Source of the DNA: Sphingobacteriaceae bacterium
GTDB taxonomy: Bacteria; Bacteroidota; Bacteroidia; B-17B0; Aurantibacillaceae
NCBI GenBank assembly: GCA_016705695.1
Contig: JADJLA010000007.1
Location: 117,609 to 181,608 of the forward strand
Direction: 5' to 3'
Length of the DNA: 64,000 bases
The position numbers and the translations under genes were made by a program. Every line of letters begins with the position of its first letter. The stretch's first letter is position 1. A model generated the notes under the pieces. It did no database searches. It was not told the DNA's origin and worked only from the letters and a program-made list of their open reading frames with translations. Positions 45,901 through 52,091 of this stretch are shown in pieces.

Positions 45901-46423
45901 TATTGAGAACTTCCAGGTCGGTGATGGTACTGAGCAAGCGCTTTCCATTTCCACAAGCACGGATCTCTCTATCCACTTGCAATTTCTTTTGCATAGAACC
46001 AGGTGCTTCTTGCTTGAATTGGTTGTAAAATCGAATAGCCTCGTCAAACAAATAATTAATGTGATAAGCCTTTCCAACAAAAAAGGCTACATCCTTAGGA
46101 AGTTCAGCGCGATTGCTATAAGCTTTATTTAAATAGGAAAAACTTTTCTTTTTATCGGGCTCTGCATAGATCATACAAACACCCAAGCGATAGTTGTATA
46201 ATGGATCGGCCGAATGATTGGAAACTAATTGCGCGTAATGCTTATAAGCCTTAATATAATCCTCGTCTTCGAACAGCTGTTCGGCTTGCTTCTTTAATTC
46301 CTCTTCCGACTGAGCTTTTATTTGAAAGCTGAAGCAGGTCAAAACAATAGTTAAACTCAATTTAAGTAATTGAGTATAAGATATTGAAGTTAAGTGCTTT
46401 AACTTACTAAGATTCAGATTCAT
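39920..46423 (-). CDS. Giant TPR / propeller / coiled-coil envelope protein with three SPOR domains
   Basis: About 2167 residues from ATG 46423, which gives a signal peptide ending CFSFQIKAQ; a TTG at 46549 would add 42 unlikely residues. Domain order: TPR-like helices (~40-180), a PD40-type beta-propeller (~200-330; KAGDRVYFSSYGENTLNGRDIYY, YPFIQPDGQTIFFASKG), a carboxypeptidase-regulatory-like domain (~370-440), then ~1300 residues of Ala/Glu/Lys/Asn-rich coiled coil with Asn/Thr low-complexity stretches. The last ~350 residues hold three SPOR-type domains, each opening (F/Y)xVQIG(A/V)(F/Y). TPR-propeller-CRD is the architecture of PorE, a T9SS component that ends in an OmpA-like domain. 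Here SPOR domains, also peptidoglycan binders, take that place. Diverges from bamD. Confidence 0.75.
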   Translation of the reverse strand: MNLNLSKLKHLTSISYTQLLKLSLTIVLTCFSFQIKAQSEEELKKQAEQLFEDEDYIKAYKHYAQLVSNHSADPLYNYRLGVCMIYAEPDKKKSFSYLNKAYSNRAELPKDVAFFVGKAYHINYLFDEAIRFYNQFKQEAPGSMQKKLQVDREIRACGNGKRLLSTITDLEVLNKKQLNEADYFRSYDLSSVGGKLLVKTDNFKTNVDKKKKDKSILYSTKAGDRVYFSSYGENTLNGRDIYYKERIAGGEFGKPVLVSGINTEFDEDYPFIQPDGQTIFFASKGHNSMGGYDIFRSDFNEATQSWSTPKNLEFPINSPDDDYLFVTDSSEKFAYFSTGRYSPPGKIDVLKIKTTRKPIDYIMMRGMVTKENAKQSVKSKITIKNISTGKDVGTFEANDEGNFVMQLPNGAKLLYTVETPGLRTQSQGVSLPLAQVGKPFKQTVTYENEILRIINDFEEAPSDDSYLQYLKLIEEKSKLDPNEGKNNLPQEGNKDADTLLATNNNTTAVETTNPTANGNNTDPKNNTNPAINNKDPKNNTTGINNKELIDIAKKDAEESNKEATQLNQDAWDAKDLGTAKKIEAENKIKAADEALIKAEAITDETAKKEEIAKAIEQKTEGEKDLAVANKVLDLAKTLEKDAANKAKETELNNQYAKELEKIASNPKNNTPEAKQKLDDIQKQIASVSEQKNESENVYNKLKNDINEKEKELSVATEKTNALNTDNSSALGEIAKTENELAAAKKKKKEEITNRLNQQKSDQQKIETDLVQSKEEEVKLTNELNSMKNELALADKIKTENFAKVETPINSTNTNSTSVASNKTGSQQLEEKYTNKINITDANNKDNISSVNNQLIAYNKDIDAQIAKNKTTLAKTKNPNEKKAITTDIKNLEGTKKQNQQSIANNNARINDINKQLLATNNAPNTNQNLKEISLDNPSKAMDQLKDIKASLTQADNALFNFNTYNNTNGQNIKVQADSQINDAYAMQNKLKETIASAEENIKNSSTNLTKNSDNPESILKQADDLTLQANTLRNDANSKSGDEKAKLLSEADALDKQAEQKQIEASELSSKISLSKFDVNKENSQTLLATNKADEATVSQAKALLDEADQAIKQAKSIREEANATTNNSAKIGNLGNAEEKELIALNKQNQALDLLKKANPDVALQPYKEVGTVNIVNEAVLKEEIAKVNAEVKQLVAAKSTAYKTLSDANEEEIKSANAASASKPNINNTPALKSQQTVITKNLTEIAALKTKVEQSGNETEKLMNLANLVKKQNETILAINKLNSDAETAGIVATNTNTKTPTTNNNTENNTANNTASNNTENNTVPTNTVVAKNNFSTEQVNTAFSVDLSFENHKDTSLDQINSYFEKNNFELRNAQANNSKNSAMDALKTLDGENKALNEAIAKADAENANSNSAGSMNNVEIKNKINSLLDASDSFAQEASNVKKDAESKTGDEQTSLLNQAKDLEDKSFAKKVEAAQLTMQYNEANYNANKNAINDMLGTVNSSNPDLAASVKAKLDEIETKRRQAKDIREEANALTNNSAKLGAMENADEVEAGLLLKQNEIINELKGAVPDYVVKEPSYNNVGGTKEIPAELKQKQSDLYAKEISALTNLTNAYSMEYETNKNNVPKNLNADQTKVKSNVINLNAESKNLLIRSSKTNDPAERLKLLSLAAKTGLTAATQLNFLINKQPTANLVTVNNKVSNNTTNAVATTTKTNNNTTNAVATNTKTNNTTNAVATNTKTNNTAANNTENNTENNTATNNTAGTKVIARIEGLEVLNKNAYSEAKPIPVDAKMPDGLIFRVQIGAFKTKIPNNSFRGLTPVNAETAGNGYTRYTAGNFVKIENASAVKNDLQKNGYPDAFVVVFFNGKRITLAEALAILEREGKTMGTTIASAGIKDNVNPNFATKTETEIPVVVTKELEKTKNLLYTVQIGVYSRLISKERLKSLSPIYSEQLPNGLYRYTAGIYNNVDRLINDKRRVIDLGIKDAFVTAYIDGKRMPYNDAKAKKEADSSIVFEAENPIIFPDINSTNPATNTPVSSITPTFAPFTNNVKEKPAATPENGVKENEDGVTFKVQIGAYSKPVPDDVAARFNGVKTWPIENKVINALYIYNIGSFTEAKFAKQLKEEAVALGITDAFIVVYKDGQKLFGAAASEYLNR
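41172..41301 (-). repeat. In-frame minisatellite encoding Asn/Thr-rich repeats
   Basis: About three imperfect 39-nt units inside the giant gene, each encoding a version of NAVATNTKTNNTT. A related Asn/Thr-rich stretch occurs at about 42430-42500. Such tracts usually form flexible, variable linkers. Confidence 0.75.
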
Positions 46424-46595
46424 AAAGGTATAAGACGTAAAAATACGAAATTTAATTATAAGATGAACTTTTTGAGAAAATTCACAAAAAAATGAACACT
46501 TTTTCATACAATAATTGCTAAACAAGGTTATGGTTTCAAAAGCCTTCAAGTGATTCGTCTTGTTTTAACATCAATTGGATAAAGGGTATTAAGGC

Positions 46596-46629
46596 TTGAG
46601 CTTTTTATTTGAGAAATTTGATAGATTTG
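46596..46629 (+). promoter_or_regulatory. Promoter of the bamD-rpoZ-coaBC cluster
   Basis: TTG at 46596-46598 and an exact TAGATTTG at 46622-46629 are separated by 23 nt. The transcript would start near 46634, about 5 nt before the bamD ATG (46639). Confidence 0.55.
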
Positions 46630-46638
46630 CACAACCAA

Positions 46639-47430
46639 ATGAAGCACTTTCTCTACATTTTTATACCGGTGATCTTATTAAGCAGTTGCGATCGCTTCAA
46701 TAAACTACTTAAAAGCACCGATTATGAGCTAAAACTCACAAAAGCCAAGGAATATTACGAAAAAGAGAACTGGACCAAAGCTTCTCAATTGTATGAGGAG
46801 TTGATACCCGTTGTAAAGGGTACCGACAAGTCGGAAGATGTATATTTCCACTATACCTGGTGCGAGTATTACATGAACGATTATTTATTGGCTCAATATC
46901 ATTTTAAGAATTTCACAAGGCAGTTCCCCGATAGCAAGCACTCAGAGGAATGCTACTTTATGAATGCCATGTGCTTTTATTATACCTCGCCTGCCTATCA
47001 ATTGGATCAAACCAGCACAGTCAATGCCATCAAGGAGTTTCAGAGTTTTGTGGACGCCTATCCAGGAAGTACTCGCATTGATTCGTGTAACATGATGATC
47101 GATAAATTACGTACAAAACTCGAGAAAAAAGATTACGATATAGTGAAACAATATTACAAGTTGGAAGATTACAAAGCTTCCATTGTTGCCACAAAAACCT
47201 TCTTAAAAGATTATTTTTCAAGCCTCTATAATGAGGAAATGTATTATGTGATGATCAATTCGTATTACCTATTGGCCTCCAACAGTATCCAAAGCAAAAA
47301 AGGAGAGAGATTGCAGGGAGCCATGGAAAATTACGTTAAATTTGTTGATTTATACCCTAAAAGTGCGTACATTAGCCGCGCTGAAAACATTTACAATGCC
47401 AGCAAAAAGCTAAAAGAAAATTTAAACTAA
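46639..47430 (+). CDS. bamD: Outer-membrane assembly lipoprotein BamD
   Basis: A subunit of the Bam complex that inserts outer-membrane proteins. 263 residues from the ATG at 46639, which places the lipobox (MKHFLYIFIPVILLSSCDRF) at the start; an upstream TTG at 46609 adds 10 residues ahead of the signal. The mature protein is made of TPR repeats (KAKEYYEKENWTKASQLYEELIPVV, LAQYHFKNFTRQFPDSKHSEECYFMNAMCFY, KEFQSFVDAYPGST). It leads a compact cluster: rpoZ begins 1 nt after its stop. This bamD-rpoZ-coaBC-DUF4835 order is conserved in Bacteroidota. Confidence 0.9.
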   Translation: MKHFLYIFIPVILLSSCDRFNKLLKSTDYELKLTKAKEYYEKENWTKASQLYEELIPVVKGTDKSEDVYFHYTWCEYYMNDYLLAQYHFKNFTRQFPDSKHSEECYFMNAMCFYYTSPAYQLDQTSTVNAIKEFQSFVDAYPGSTRIDSCNMMIDKLRTKLEKKDYDIVKQYYKLEDYKASIVATKTFLKDYFSSLYNEEMYYVMINSYYLLASNSIQSKKGERLQGAMENYVKFVDLYPKSAYISRAENIYNASKKLKENLN

Positions 47431-47431
47431 G

Positions 47432-47758
47432 ATGGATTTCAAAAAAACTAACGCCAATCAGTCTATCGTTACTCGCGATATTCGAAGATTTGACGCACAA
47501 ACCGGTAATATTTACGAAGCTGTATCTATTATGAGCAAGCGTGCTAATCAGATAAGTACTGAGTTGAAAGAAGAGTTAACTTCAAAATTACAAGAGTTTG
47601 GTTCTAACAACGATAACTTGGAAGAGATATTTGAGAACCGCGAACAAATTGAAGTTTCTAAATTCTACGAAAAACTTCCTAAGCCGTCATTGATCGCTGT
47701 ACAGGAATTTTTAGAAGAAAAGATTTATTACAGAAACCCGGTAAAAAATCCTGAATAA
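47432..47758 (+). CDS. rpoZ: RNA polymerase omega subunit, Bacteroidota type
   Basis: A small RNA polymerase subunit, 108 residues, in the divergent Bacteroidota form: TRDIRRFDAQTGNIYEAVSIMSKRANQIS is the omega/Rpb6 fold core, and YEKLPKPSLIAVQEFLEEKIYYRNP is the lineage-typical C-terminus. It aids assembly of the beta-prime subunit. It lies 1 nt after bamD. A terminator-like hairpin separates it from coaBC. Confidence 0.88.
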   Translation: MDFKKTNANQSIVTRDIRRFDAQTGNIYEAVSIMSKRANQISTELKEELTSKLQEFGSNNDNLEEIFENREQIEVSKFYEKLPKPSLIAVQEFLEEKIYYRNPVKNPE

Positions 47759-47782
47759 TCAGATTTTAAAATAAATTCAACG

Positions 47783-47808
47783 AGGCAGTAATCATTACTG
47801 CCTTTTTG
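47783..47808 (+). terminator. Intrinsic terminator between rpoZ and coaBC
   Basis: AGGCAGTA pairs with TACTGCCT around an ATCAT loop, followed by TTTTT. It ends 5 nt before the coaBC ATG. It may be a partial terminator that lowers coaBC and DUF4835 expression, or coaBC may have its own promoter. Confidence 0.75.
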
Positions 47809-47812
47809 CTTT

Positions 47813-49021
47813 ATGTTACAGAATAAAAATATATTGATAGGGATAACTGCAGGAATTGCCGCTTATAAAATTCCTTTGCTTGTTCGTTTGCTTGTGAAAG
47901 AGAATGCAAAGGTTAAAGTTATTCTTACAAAAGATGCCACACAATTTGTAACGCCTCAAACACTTTCTGTTCTTAGTAAGAATGAAGTGATCGTTGATTT
48001 TTTTGACGAGAAGAATAATTGGAATAGTCATGTGCAATATGCCGAGTGGGCCGACCTTATGGTTGTTGCGCCTCTTACGGCAAACACACTTTCAAAAATG
48101 GCAAATGGTGTTTGCGATAATTTATTGCTTGCAACTTACCTTTCGGCAAAATGCCCTGTGATGATCGCTCCGGCAATGGATCTGGATATGTATCAACATG
48201 CCACTACCACAGAGAATTTAAAAAAACTAGAAACTATCGGCACTAAAATAATTCCTGTTGAAAGCGGTGAATTAGCATCAGGGCTTGTTGGAGAAGGAAG
48301 GATGGCTGAGCCGGAAACTATTTTTAAGGCAATTGAAAAATTCTTTGATGTAAAACTTCCTTTAACCGGGAAAACCGCTGTGGTAAATGCCGGCCCAACT
48401 TACGAAGCTATTGATCCCGTTCGCTTTATTGGAAATAGAAGTTCTGGAAAAATGGGAATTTGCATTGCCGATAGATTAGCAGAGCTTGGTGCAAAAGTAA
48501 CATTGATATTGGGTCCAACTCATAATAAGCCACAACAAAAAAGCGTAAAAGTAATTGATGTAAATACCGCCGAAGAAATGTTCTCGCAAACTACATCAGA
48601 GGCAAAACAAGCTGATATAGTTGTATGTGCAGCCGCTGTTGCCGATTATAAAGCAAAACACGTTAGCGATTCGAAAATAAAAAAGGATAAAGGCGAATTG
48701 AACATTGAGCTCGAAAAAACAAAAGATATTTTAGCGGAACTAGGAAATACAAAAGCGGCTAAGCAATGTTTGGTAGGCTTTGCCTTAGAAACTGAAAATG
48801 TGGAGGAGTACGCTAAACAAAAATTAACACAAAAAAAATTAGACATGATCGTGGCCAATAGCGCCCGTAATGCGTATGGCGTGGTTTTTGGGTCGGATAG
48901 CAATCAAGTTACAGTTATTGACAAGAACAATAATTTGAGTAAATTTGAGTTATTATCAAAGGAAGATACAGCTAAAAAAATTGTTTCTACCATAATGAAC
49001 TATATTGGAATAAAAGCGTGA
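47813..49021 (+). CDS. coaBC: Bifunctional phosphopantothenoylcysteine decarboxylase / synthetase
   Basis: Catalyses two steps of coenzyme A synthesis: ligation of cysteine to phosphopantothenate (CoaB) and its decarboxylation (CoaC). 402 residues. The N-terminal flavoprotein domain shows GITAGIAAYKIPLLVRLL, SHVQYAEWADLMVVAPLTANTLSKMANG with the conserved His, and APAMDLDMY. The C-terminal synthetase domain shows TAVVNAGPTYEAIDPVRFIGNRSSGKMG and VVCAAAVADYKAK. Both halves are complete. The DUF4835 gene overlaps its stop by 4 nt (ATGA). Confidence 0.95.
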   Translation: MLQNKNILIGITAGIAAYKIPLLVRLLVKENAKVKVILTKDATQFVTPQTLSVLSKNEVIVDFFDEKNNWNSHVQYAEWADLMVVAPLTANTLSKMANGVCDNLLLATYLSAKCPVMIAPAMDLDMYQHATTTENLKKLETIGTKIIPVESGELASGLVGEGRMAEPETIFKAIEKFFDVKLPLTGKTAVVNAGPTYEAIDPVRFIGNRSSGKMGICIADRLAELGAKVTLILGPTHNKPQQKSVKVIDVNTAEEMFSQTTSEAKQADIVVCAAAVADYKAKHVSDSKIKKDKGELNIELEKTKDILAELGNTKAAKQCLVGFALETENVEEYAKQKLTQKKLDMIVANSARNAYGVVFGSDSNQVTVIDKNNNLSKFELLSKEDTAKKIVSTIMNYIGIKA

Positions 49022-49923
49022 TGAAAAAAGTAAATAGCATAATATTTTTTATTTTATTGGCCGCTTTTGGTTTTAAAGCACAGGAATTGAATTGCCAGGT
49101 AACTATAAATTCGAGTCAAGTGGTGGGAACCGATATGAAACAGATAACCGACCAAATGCAAAAGGTTATTTATGATTTTATGAATAATAAGCAGTGGACC
49201 AAAGATGTTTTTGCACAGCACGAGAAGATCGATTGTTCTATTTTTATTACGCTTGAATCAAGAAGTAGTGATATTTATTTAGGCACCATACAAGTACAAA
49301 GTCGTCGCCCAACATTTAAGAGCTCTCATTACTCAACTGTTTTTAATTGGGACGACAAGGATTTTCAATTTCAATTTCAGCAATTCACGCAGTTGGATTT
49401 TAACTTGCAGAATTTCCAATCAAATCTAACTTCTATTTTAGCGTATTACGCTTACGTTATTATTGCAACTGATTACGATACGTTTTCTCCTTTAGGAGGA
49501 ACAGTGTATTGGCAAAATGCACAGTTGATCGTTTTAAATGCACAAAATGTTGCTGAACCCGGATGGAGAAGTAACGAGAAAACAACAAAGAATCGCTATT
49601 GGTTAGTTGAGAATACGCTAACACCCGTTTTTCAAGGCATTCGTGATTGTAATTATGCATACCATAGAAATGGTTTGGATATTATGCACGAAAAAGTGGA
49701 AGAGGGTAGAGCCAACATTATTAAAGCCCTGGATCTTTTAAAACCGGTGTATCAATCACGTCCGGCTTCGTTTAATATGCAATTATTTTTCAATTCAAAA
49801 GTGGATGAGTTGATCAATATGTTCAAAGGCGCGCCGCCCGAAGAAAAGTCGGCCATTGTGGAAACGCTTACTAATTTAGATCCGGCAAATACTACTAAGT
49901 ATAATAAGATAACGGGAGGTTAG
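49018..49923 (+). CDS. DUF4835 exported protein
   Basis: 301 residues with a signal peptide (SIIFFILLAAFGFKAQ). It closely matches the DUF4835 family: ELNCQVTINSSQVVGTD, the NNKQWTKDVFAQHEKIDCSIFITLESRSSDIYLGTIQVQSRRP block, DYDTFSPLGGTVYWQNAQ and NRYWLVENTL. The function is unknown; the gene follows coaBC widely in Bacteroidota and is presumed periplasmic. recN usually comes next but is absent here. It overlaps coaBC by 4 nt and ends 2 nt before a convergent gene. Confidence 0.9.
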   Translation: MMKKVNSIIFFILLAAFGFKAQELNCQVTINSSQVVGTDMKQITDQMQKVIYDFMNNKQWTKDVFAQHEKIDCSIFITLESRSSDIYLGTIQVQSRRPTFKSSHYSTVFNWDDKDFQFQFQQFTQLDFNLQNFQSNLTSILAYYAYVIIATDYDTFSPLGGTVYWQNAQLIVLNAQNVAEPGWRSNEKTTKNRYWLVENTLTPVFQGIRDCNYAYHRNGLDIMHEKVEEGRANIIKALDLLKPVYQSRPASFNMQLFFNSKVDELINMFKGAPPEEKSAIVETLTNLDPANTTKYNKITGG

Positions 49924-49925
49924 TT

Positions 49926-51095
49926 TTATCTTTTCTTTAAAATAAACTCAACTCTTCGGTTTTGTTTTCTTCCTTCGGGAGTTTCATTCGATTCAATAGG
50001 CTTAGCACTTCCATAGCCGTTAGAGCTTACATTAGAATTAATAACACCTTTAGCGATCAAATAATTTCCAACGGCTTTTGCTCTGTTAGCTGATAATTCT
50101 AAATTCTTTTTCTCGTCACCAACATTATCGGTATGTCCATATATTTCAATGTATTTAGTTGGATCGGCTTTTAAATAAAAGGCAATTATATCTAATTCCG
50201 GATAAGATAGCGGAGAGAGAACTGCTTCTCCTGTTTCAAAAAGTACATTTTTAAATGTTAATACAATATCCGAGGGCACGCTTTGAATTGTGTCGGGCTC
50301 AACAACAATCGTATCTGGAATTTCGGGCGCCATTAATGCGAAATATGGATTGTCGGGCGCTTCGGTTGTATCGATCACTTCGCGTTTGTATTCGTAAATA
50401 GTAATATCATCAAAATAATAATAGGCATCGCGTTCCATGCGTTTATTTATAGGCGAACTTATTTCGGGTGGAACTGTATTTCCTGTTTTCCATAATCGTT
50501 TGATGCCAAAACTTCCGATCAATAAATTATCTTCACCACCTTTTGCTCTGTAAATAAGCGTTAGTTGATGCCACTCATTTGTTTCCATGCCAATTTCATC
50601 CTCTACATTAATGTATAAAGGACGAAGCCCTGTTATTACTCCTGAGTAATCGTATTTTGCACTTTTGTTTAGAAAGCAAACGCCAATTTTATCAACGGCA
50701 AGTGGAGAATAGTCAGAAAGACTAACGTACATACTTAGAACATATTCTTTATTGGCTTGTAATGGATATTGAAGTGGCGTTTGCAGATATTCTCTGTAAA
50801 AACCATGTGAGCATGCAAAAATTCCGGCATAACACTTTCCGCTTCGTGCGGCTTGTTCTCCCATCGCGTTTTTTGGAACATCAACGCGTGAATTTTTTTT
50901 ATCTTTTTTCTTGCACTCACAAAAAAGATCGGTTGTGCCGCGGCTAGGAGAGTTCCATGAATTATTGGCTGCAATTGCTGAATAATCCAAAGGAATAAAT
51001 TTATTTGATTCGAAACTGGAATCAGGAATGAGATTTTGGGCCAGATCAAATTGGATGCAAAATAAAAGTAAGCCGAGAGTATTTATCCATTTCAT
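49926..51095 (-). CDS. OmpA-family outer-membrane protein
   Basis: 389 residues with a signal peptide (MKWINTLGLLLFCIQFDLAQ). Residues ~20-240 are a carbohydrate-binding-like beta-sandwich (NLIPDSSFESNKFIPLDYSAI, YVLSMYVSLSDYSPLAVDKIGVCFL), as in exported Bacteroidota proteins that bind polymers. A linker with DTIVVEPDTIQSVPS follows. The C-terminal ~110 residues are an OmpA domain: FETGEAVLSPLSYPELD, EIYGHTDNVGDEKKNLELSANRAKAVGNYLIAKGV, GYGSAKPI and RKQNRRVEFIL, which binds the peptidoglycan peptide. It probably links a surface polymer layer to the wall. It is convergent with the DUF4835 gene. Confidence 0.88.
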   Translation of the reverse strand: MKWINTLGLLLFCIQFDLAQNLIPDSSFESNKFIPLDYSAIAANNSWNSPSRGTTDLFCECKKKDKKNSRVDVPKNAMGEQAARSGKCYAGIFACSHGFYREYLQTPLQYPLQANKEYVLSMYVSLSDYSPLAVDKIGVCFLNKSAKYDYSGVITGLRPLYINVEDEIGMETNEWHQLTLIYRAKGGEDNLLIGSFGIKRLWKTGNTVPPEISSPINKRMERDAYYYFDDITIYEYKREVIDTTEAPDNPYFALMAPEIPDTIVVEPDTIQSVPSDIVLTFKNVLFETGEAVLSPLSYPELDIIAFYLKADPTKYIEIYGHTDNVGDEKKNLELSANRAKAVGNYLIAKGVINSNVSSNGYGSAKPIESNETPEGRKQNRRVEFILKKR

Positions 51096-51165
51096 GGATC
51101 GAAAATTACGAATTCATGACCATAAAACATAATTTCTATTAATAGCGCGATGAATTTTAATTATT

Positions 51166-51197
51166 TTGAAACTTTAACCATCAATTTTCTATATTTG
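51166..51197 (+). promoter_or_regulatory. Consensus promoter of the 51205 gene
   Basis: TTG at 51166-51168, a 21-nt spacer and TATATTTG at 51190-51197: a full match to the Bacteroidota consensus and the best promoter in the window. The transcript should start near 51202, so the message is nearly leaderless if translation starts at 51205. Confidence 0.75.
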
Positions 51198-51204
51198 AAT
51201 TTCT

Positions 51205-51828
51205 ATGGGTTTTAAAACAAATGACATGAAAACAACACTAAGTGCTTTACTGTTAATATCCACTTTCAATTCTTTTTCTCAAATTGAAGCAACTACAAAT
51301 GATGGAAGAAAAGTGGTGCTTAATAAGAACGGTACTTGGAAATATGCCAAAATTACTACTGTAGAAAAAGCAAGTAAGGATATTTTGGAAAATGAGGCCC
51401 TAGAGTTTTCGATGACAATTGTTCGCTCATTATTTGAACGAAATCACAAAGTTTTTATTGAAGCCTTGACTAAGGAATTATTTACGTTTAAAGAGGTAAT
51501 GCTAATTACCGAAGAAGTAACCCAAGAAATAAAGAGAGAAATACCTAGAGTAATACGAGATTCTACAAAAACATTTGCTAATTATAAAGAGGATTATAAT
51601 ATTGAAATTTTAACAAAGGTTGAGTTAATCAATAAAATCACTAAAGAAATGAAAAAAGAATTTAAGTTTCCTGAACACTATAAAGTAATTGAGGGAGATC
51701 TATTCTTTTTAGGCTTTCAACAAATAGTCAAAAACCCCGAAACCAATTACATTTGGGATGATTATTTTACGTTTATGGTAAGAAAGGTAAATGGGAAATG
51801 GCAAATAAAGGGATTACTTGGTGGGTAA
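51205..51828 (+). CDS. Exported hypothetical protein with DUF3157-like N-terminus
   Basis: 207 residues from 51205, or 200 from the ATG at 51226 (MKTTLSALLLISTFNSFSQ). The second gives the cleaner signal peptide; the first lies only ~3 nt from the expected transcript start. After the signal, QIEATTNDGRKVVLNKNGTWKYAK resembles the short SH3-like strand motif of DUF3157-type periplasmic proteins. The remainder is helical and acidic (EALTKELFTFKEVMLITEEVTQEIKREIP) and ends VNGKWQIKGLLGG, as in SnoaL/NTF2-like exported proteins. No function can be given. It is the last chromosomal gene before the mobile element and ends at a terminator shared with the tRNA fragment. Confidence 0.7.
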   Translation: MGFKTNDMKTTLSALLLISTFNSFSQIEATTNDGRKVVLNKNGTWKYAKITTVEKASKDILENEALEFSMTIVRSLFERNHKVFIEALTKELFTFKEVMLITEEVTQEIKREIPRVIRDSTKTFANYKEDYNIEILTKVELINKITKEMKKEFKFPEHYKVIEGDLFFLGFQQIVKNPETNYIWDDYFTFMVRKVNGKWQIKGLLGG

Positions 51829-51857
51829 TTTTTTCAGATGTTGATATAGCGTATTAT

Positions 51858-51889
51858 AAAAAAAGCTTCTTGAATAAGAAGCTTTTTTT
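51858..51889. terminator. Bidirectional terminator shared by the 51205 gene and the tRNA fragment
   Basis: A 14-bp stem (arms 51858-51871 and 51876-51889, AAGCTTCTT/AAGAAGCTT core) around a GAAT loop, with A/T runs on both sides. It terminates the upstream gene, and on the minus strand it sits exactly where a tRNA gene terminator would be. Confidence 0.88.
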
Positions 51890-51890
51890 G

Positions 51891-51917
51891 TATCCAGGAA
51901 GAGACTCGAACTCCACC
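51891..51917 (-). other. Probable 3' fragment of a tRNA gene (attachment site)
   Basis: Read on the minus strand, the T loop TTCGAGT is flanked by G53 and C61. It follows a GGAG half-stem and is followed by CTCTT, then CCTGGAT and A, as the 3' half of the acceptor stem and the discriminator. The strand then runs into a terminator. No matching 5' acceptor half (ATCCAGG) lies on the same strand within the next 100 nt, so only the tRNA tail remains. One T-stem pair is a mismatch and CCA is not encoded. Its place next to an integrase gene suggests the left attachment site. Confidence 0.5.
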
Positions 51918-51974
51918 TTTAATTCAATCGATCTTATTCATCAAACCCTTGAAAAAACTGAGTTATTCTTGTGA

Positions 51975-51995
51975 AATCAACTTATATTGTTGATT
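51975..51995. promoter_or_regulatory. 7-7-7 inverted repeat near the integrase gene
   Basis: AATCAAC (51975-51981), spacer TTATATT, and GTTGATT (51989-51995): perfect 7-bp arms around a 7-nt spacer. This geometry is like a tyrosine-recombinase core site, but an arm site or an integrase-promoter operator is equally possible. Confidence 0.4.
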
Positions 51996-52054
51996 ATAGG
52001 TGTTAATTAATATTGATTATTGTTTAAAGAAATTGAAAGCGATAGTGCAAATCT

Positions 52055-52091
52055 GGACTAAATATGGGCTTTTTTTAGTTACCTTTAGTCC
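52055..52091. promoter_or_regulatory. Inverted repeat abutting the integrase start codon
   Basis: GGACTAAA (52055-52062) and TTTAGTCC (52084-52091) form a perfect 8-bp inverted repeat with a 21-nt spacer. The right arm ends at the base before the ATG. It may be an operator or an mRNA hairpin that limits integrase expression. Confidence 0.45.
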
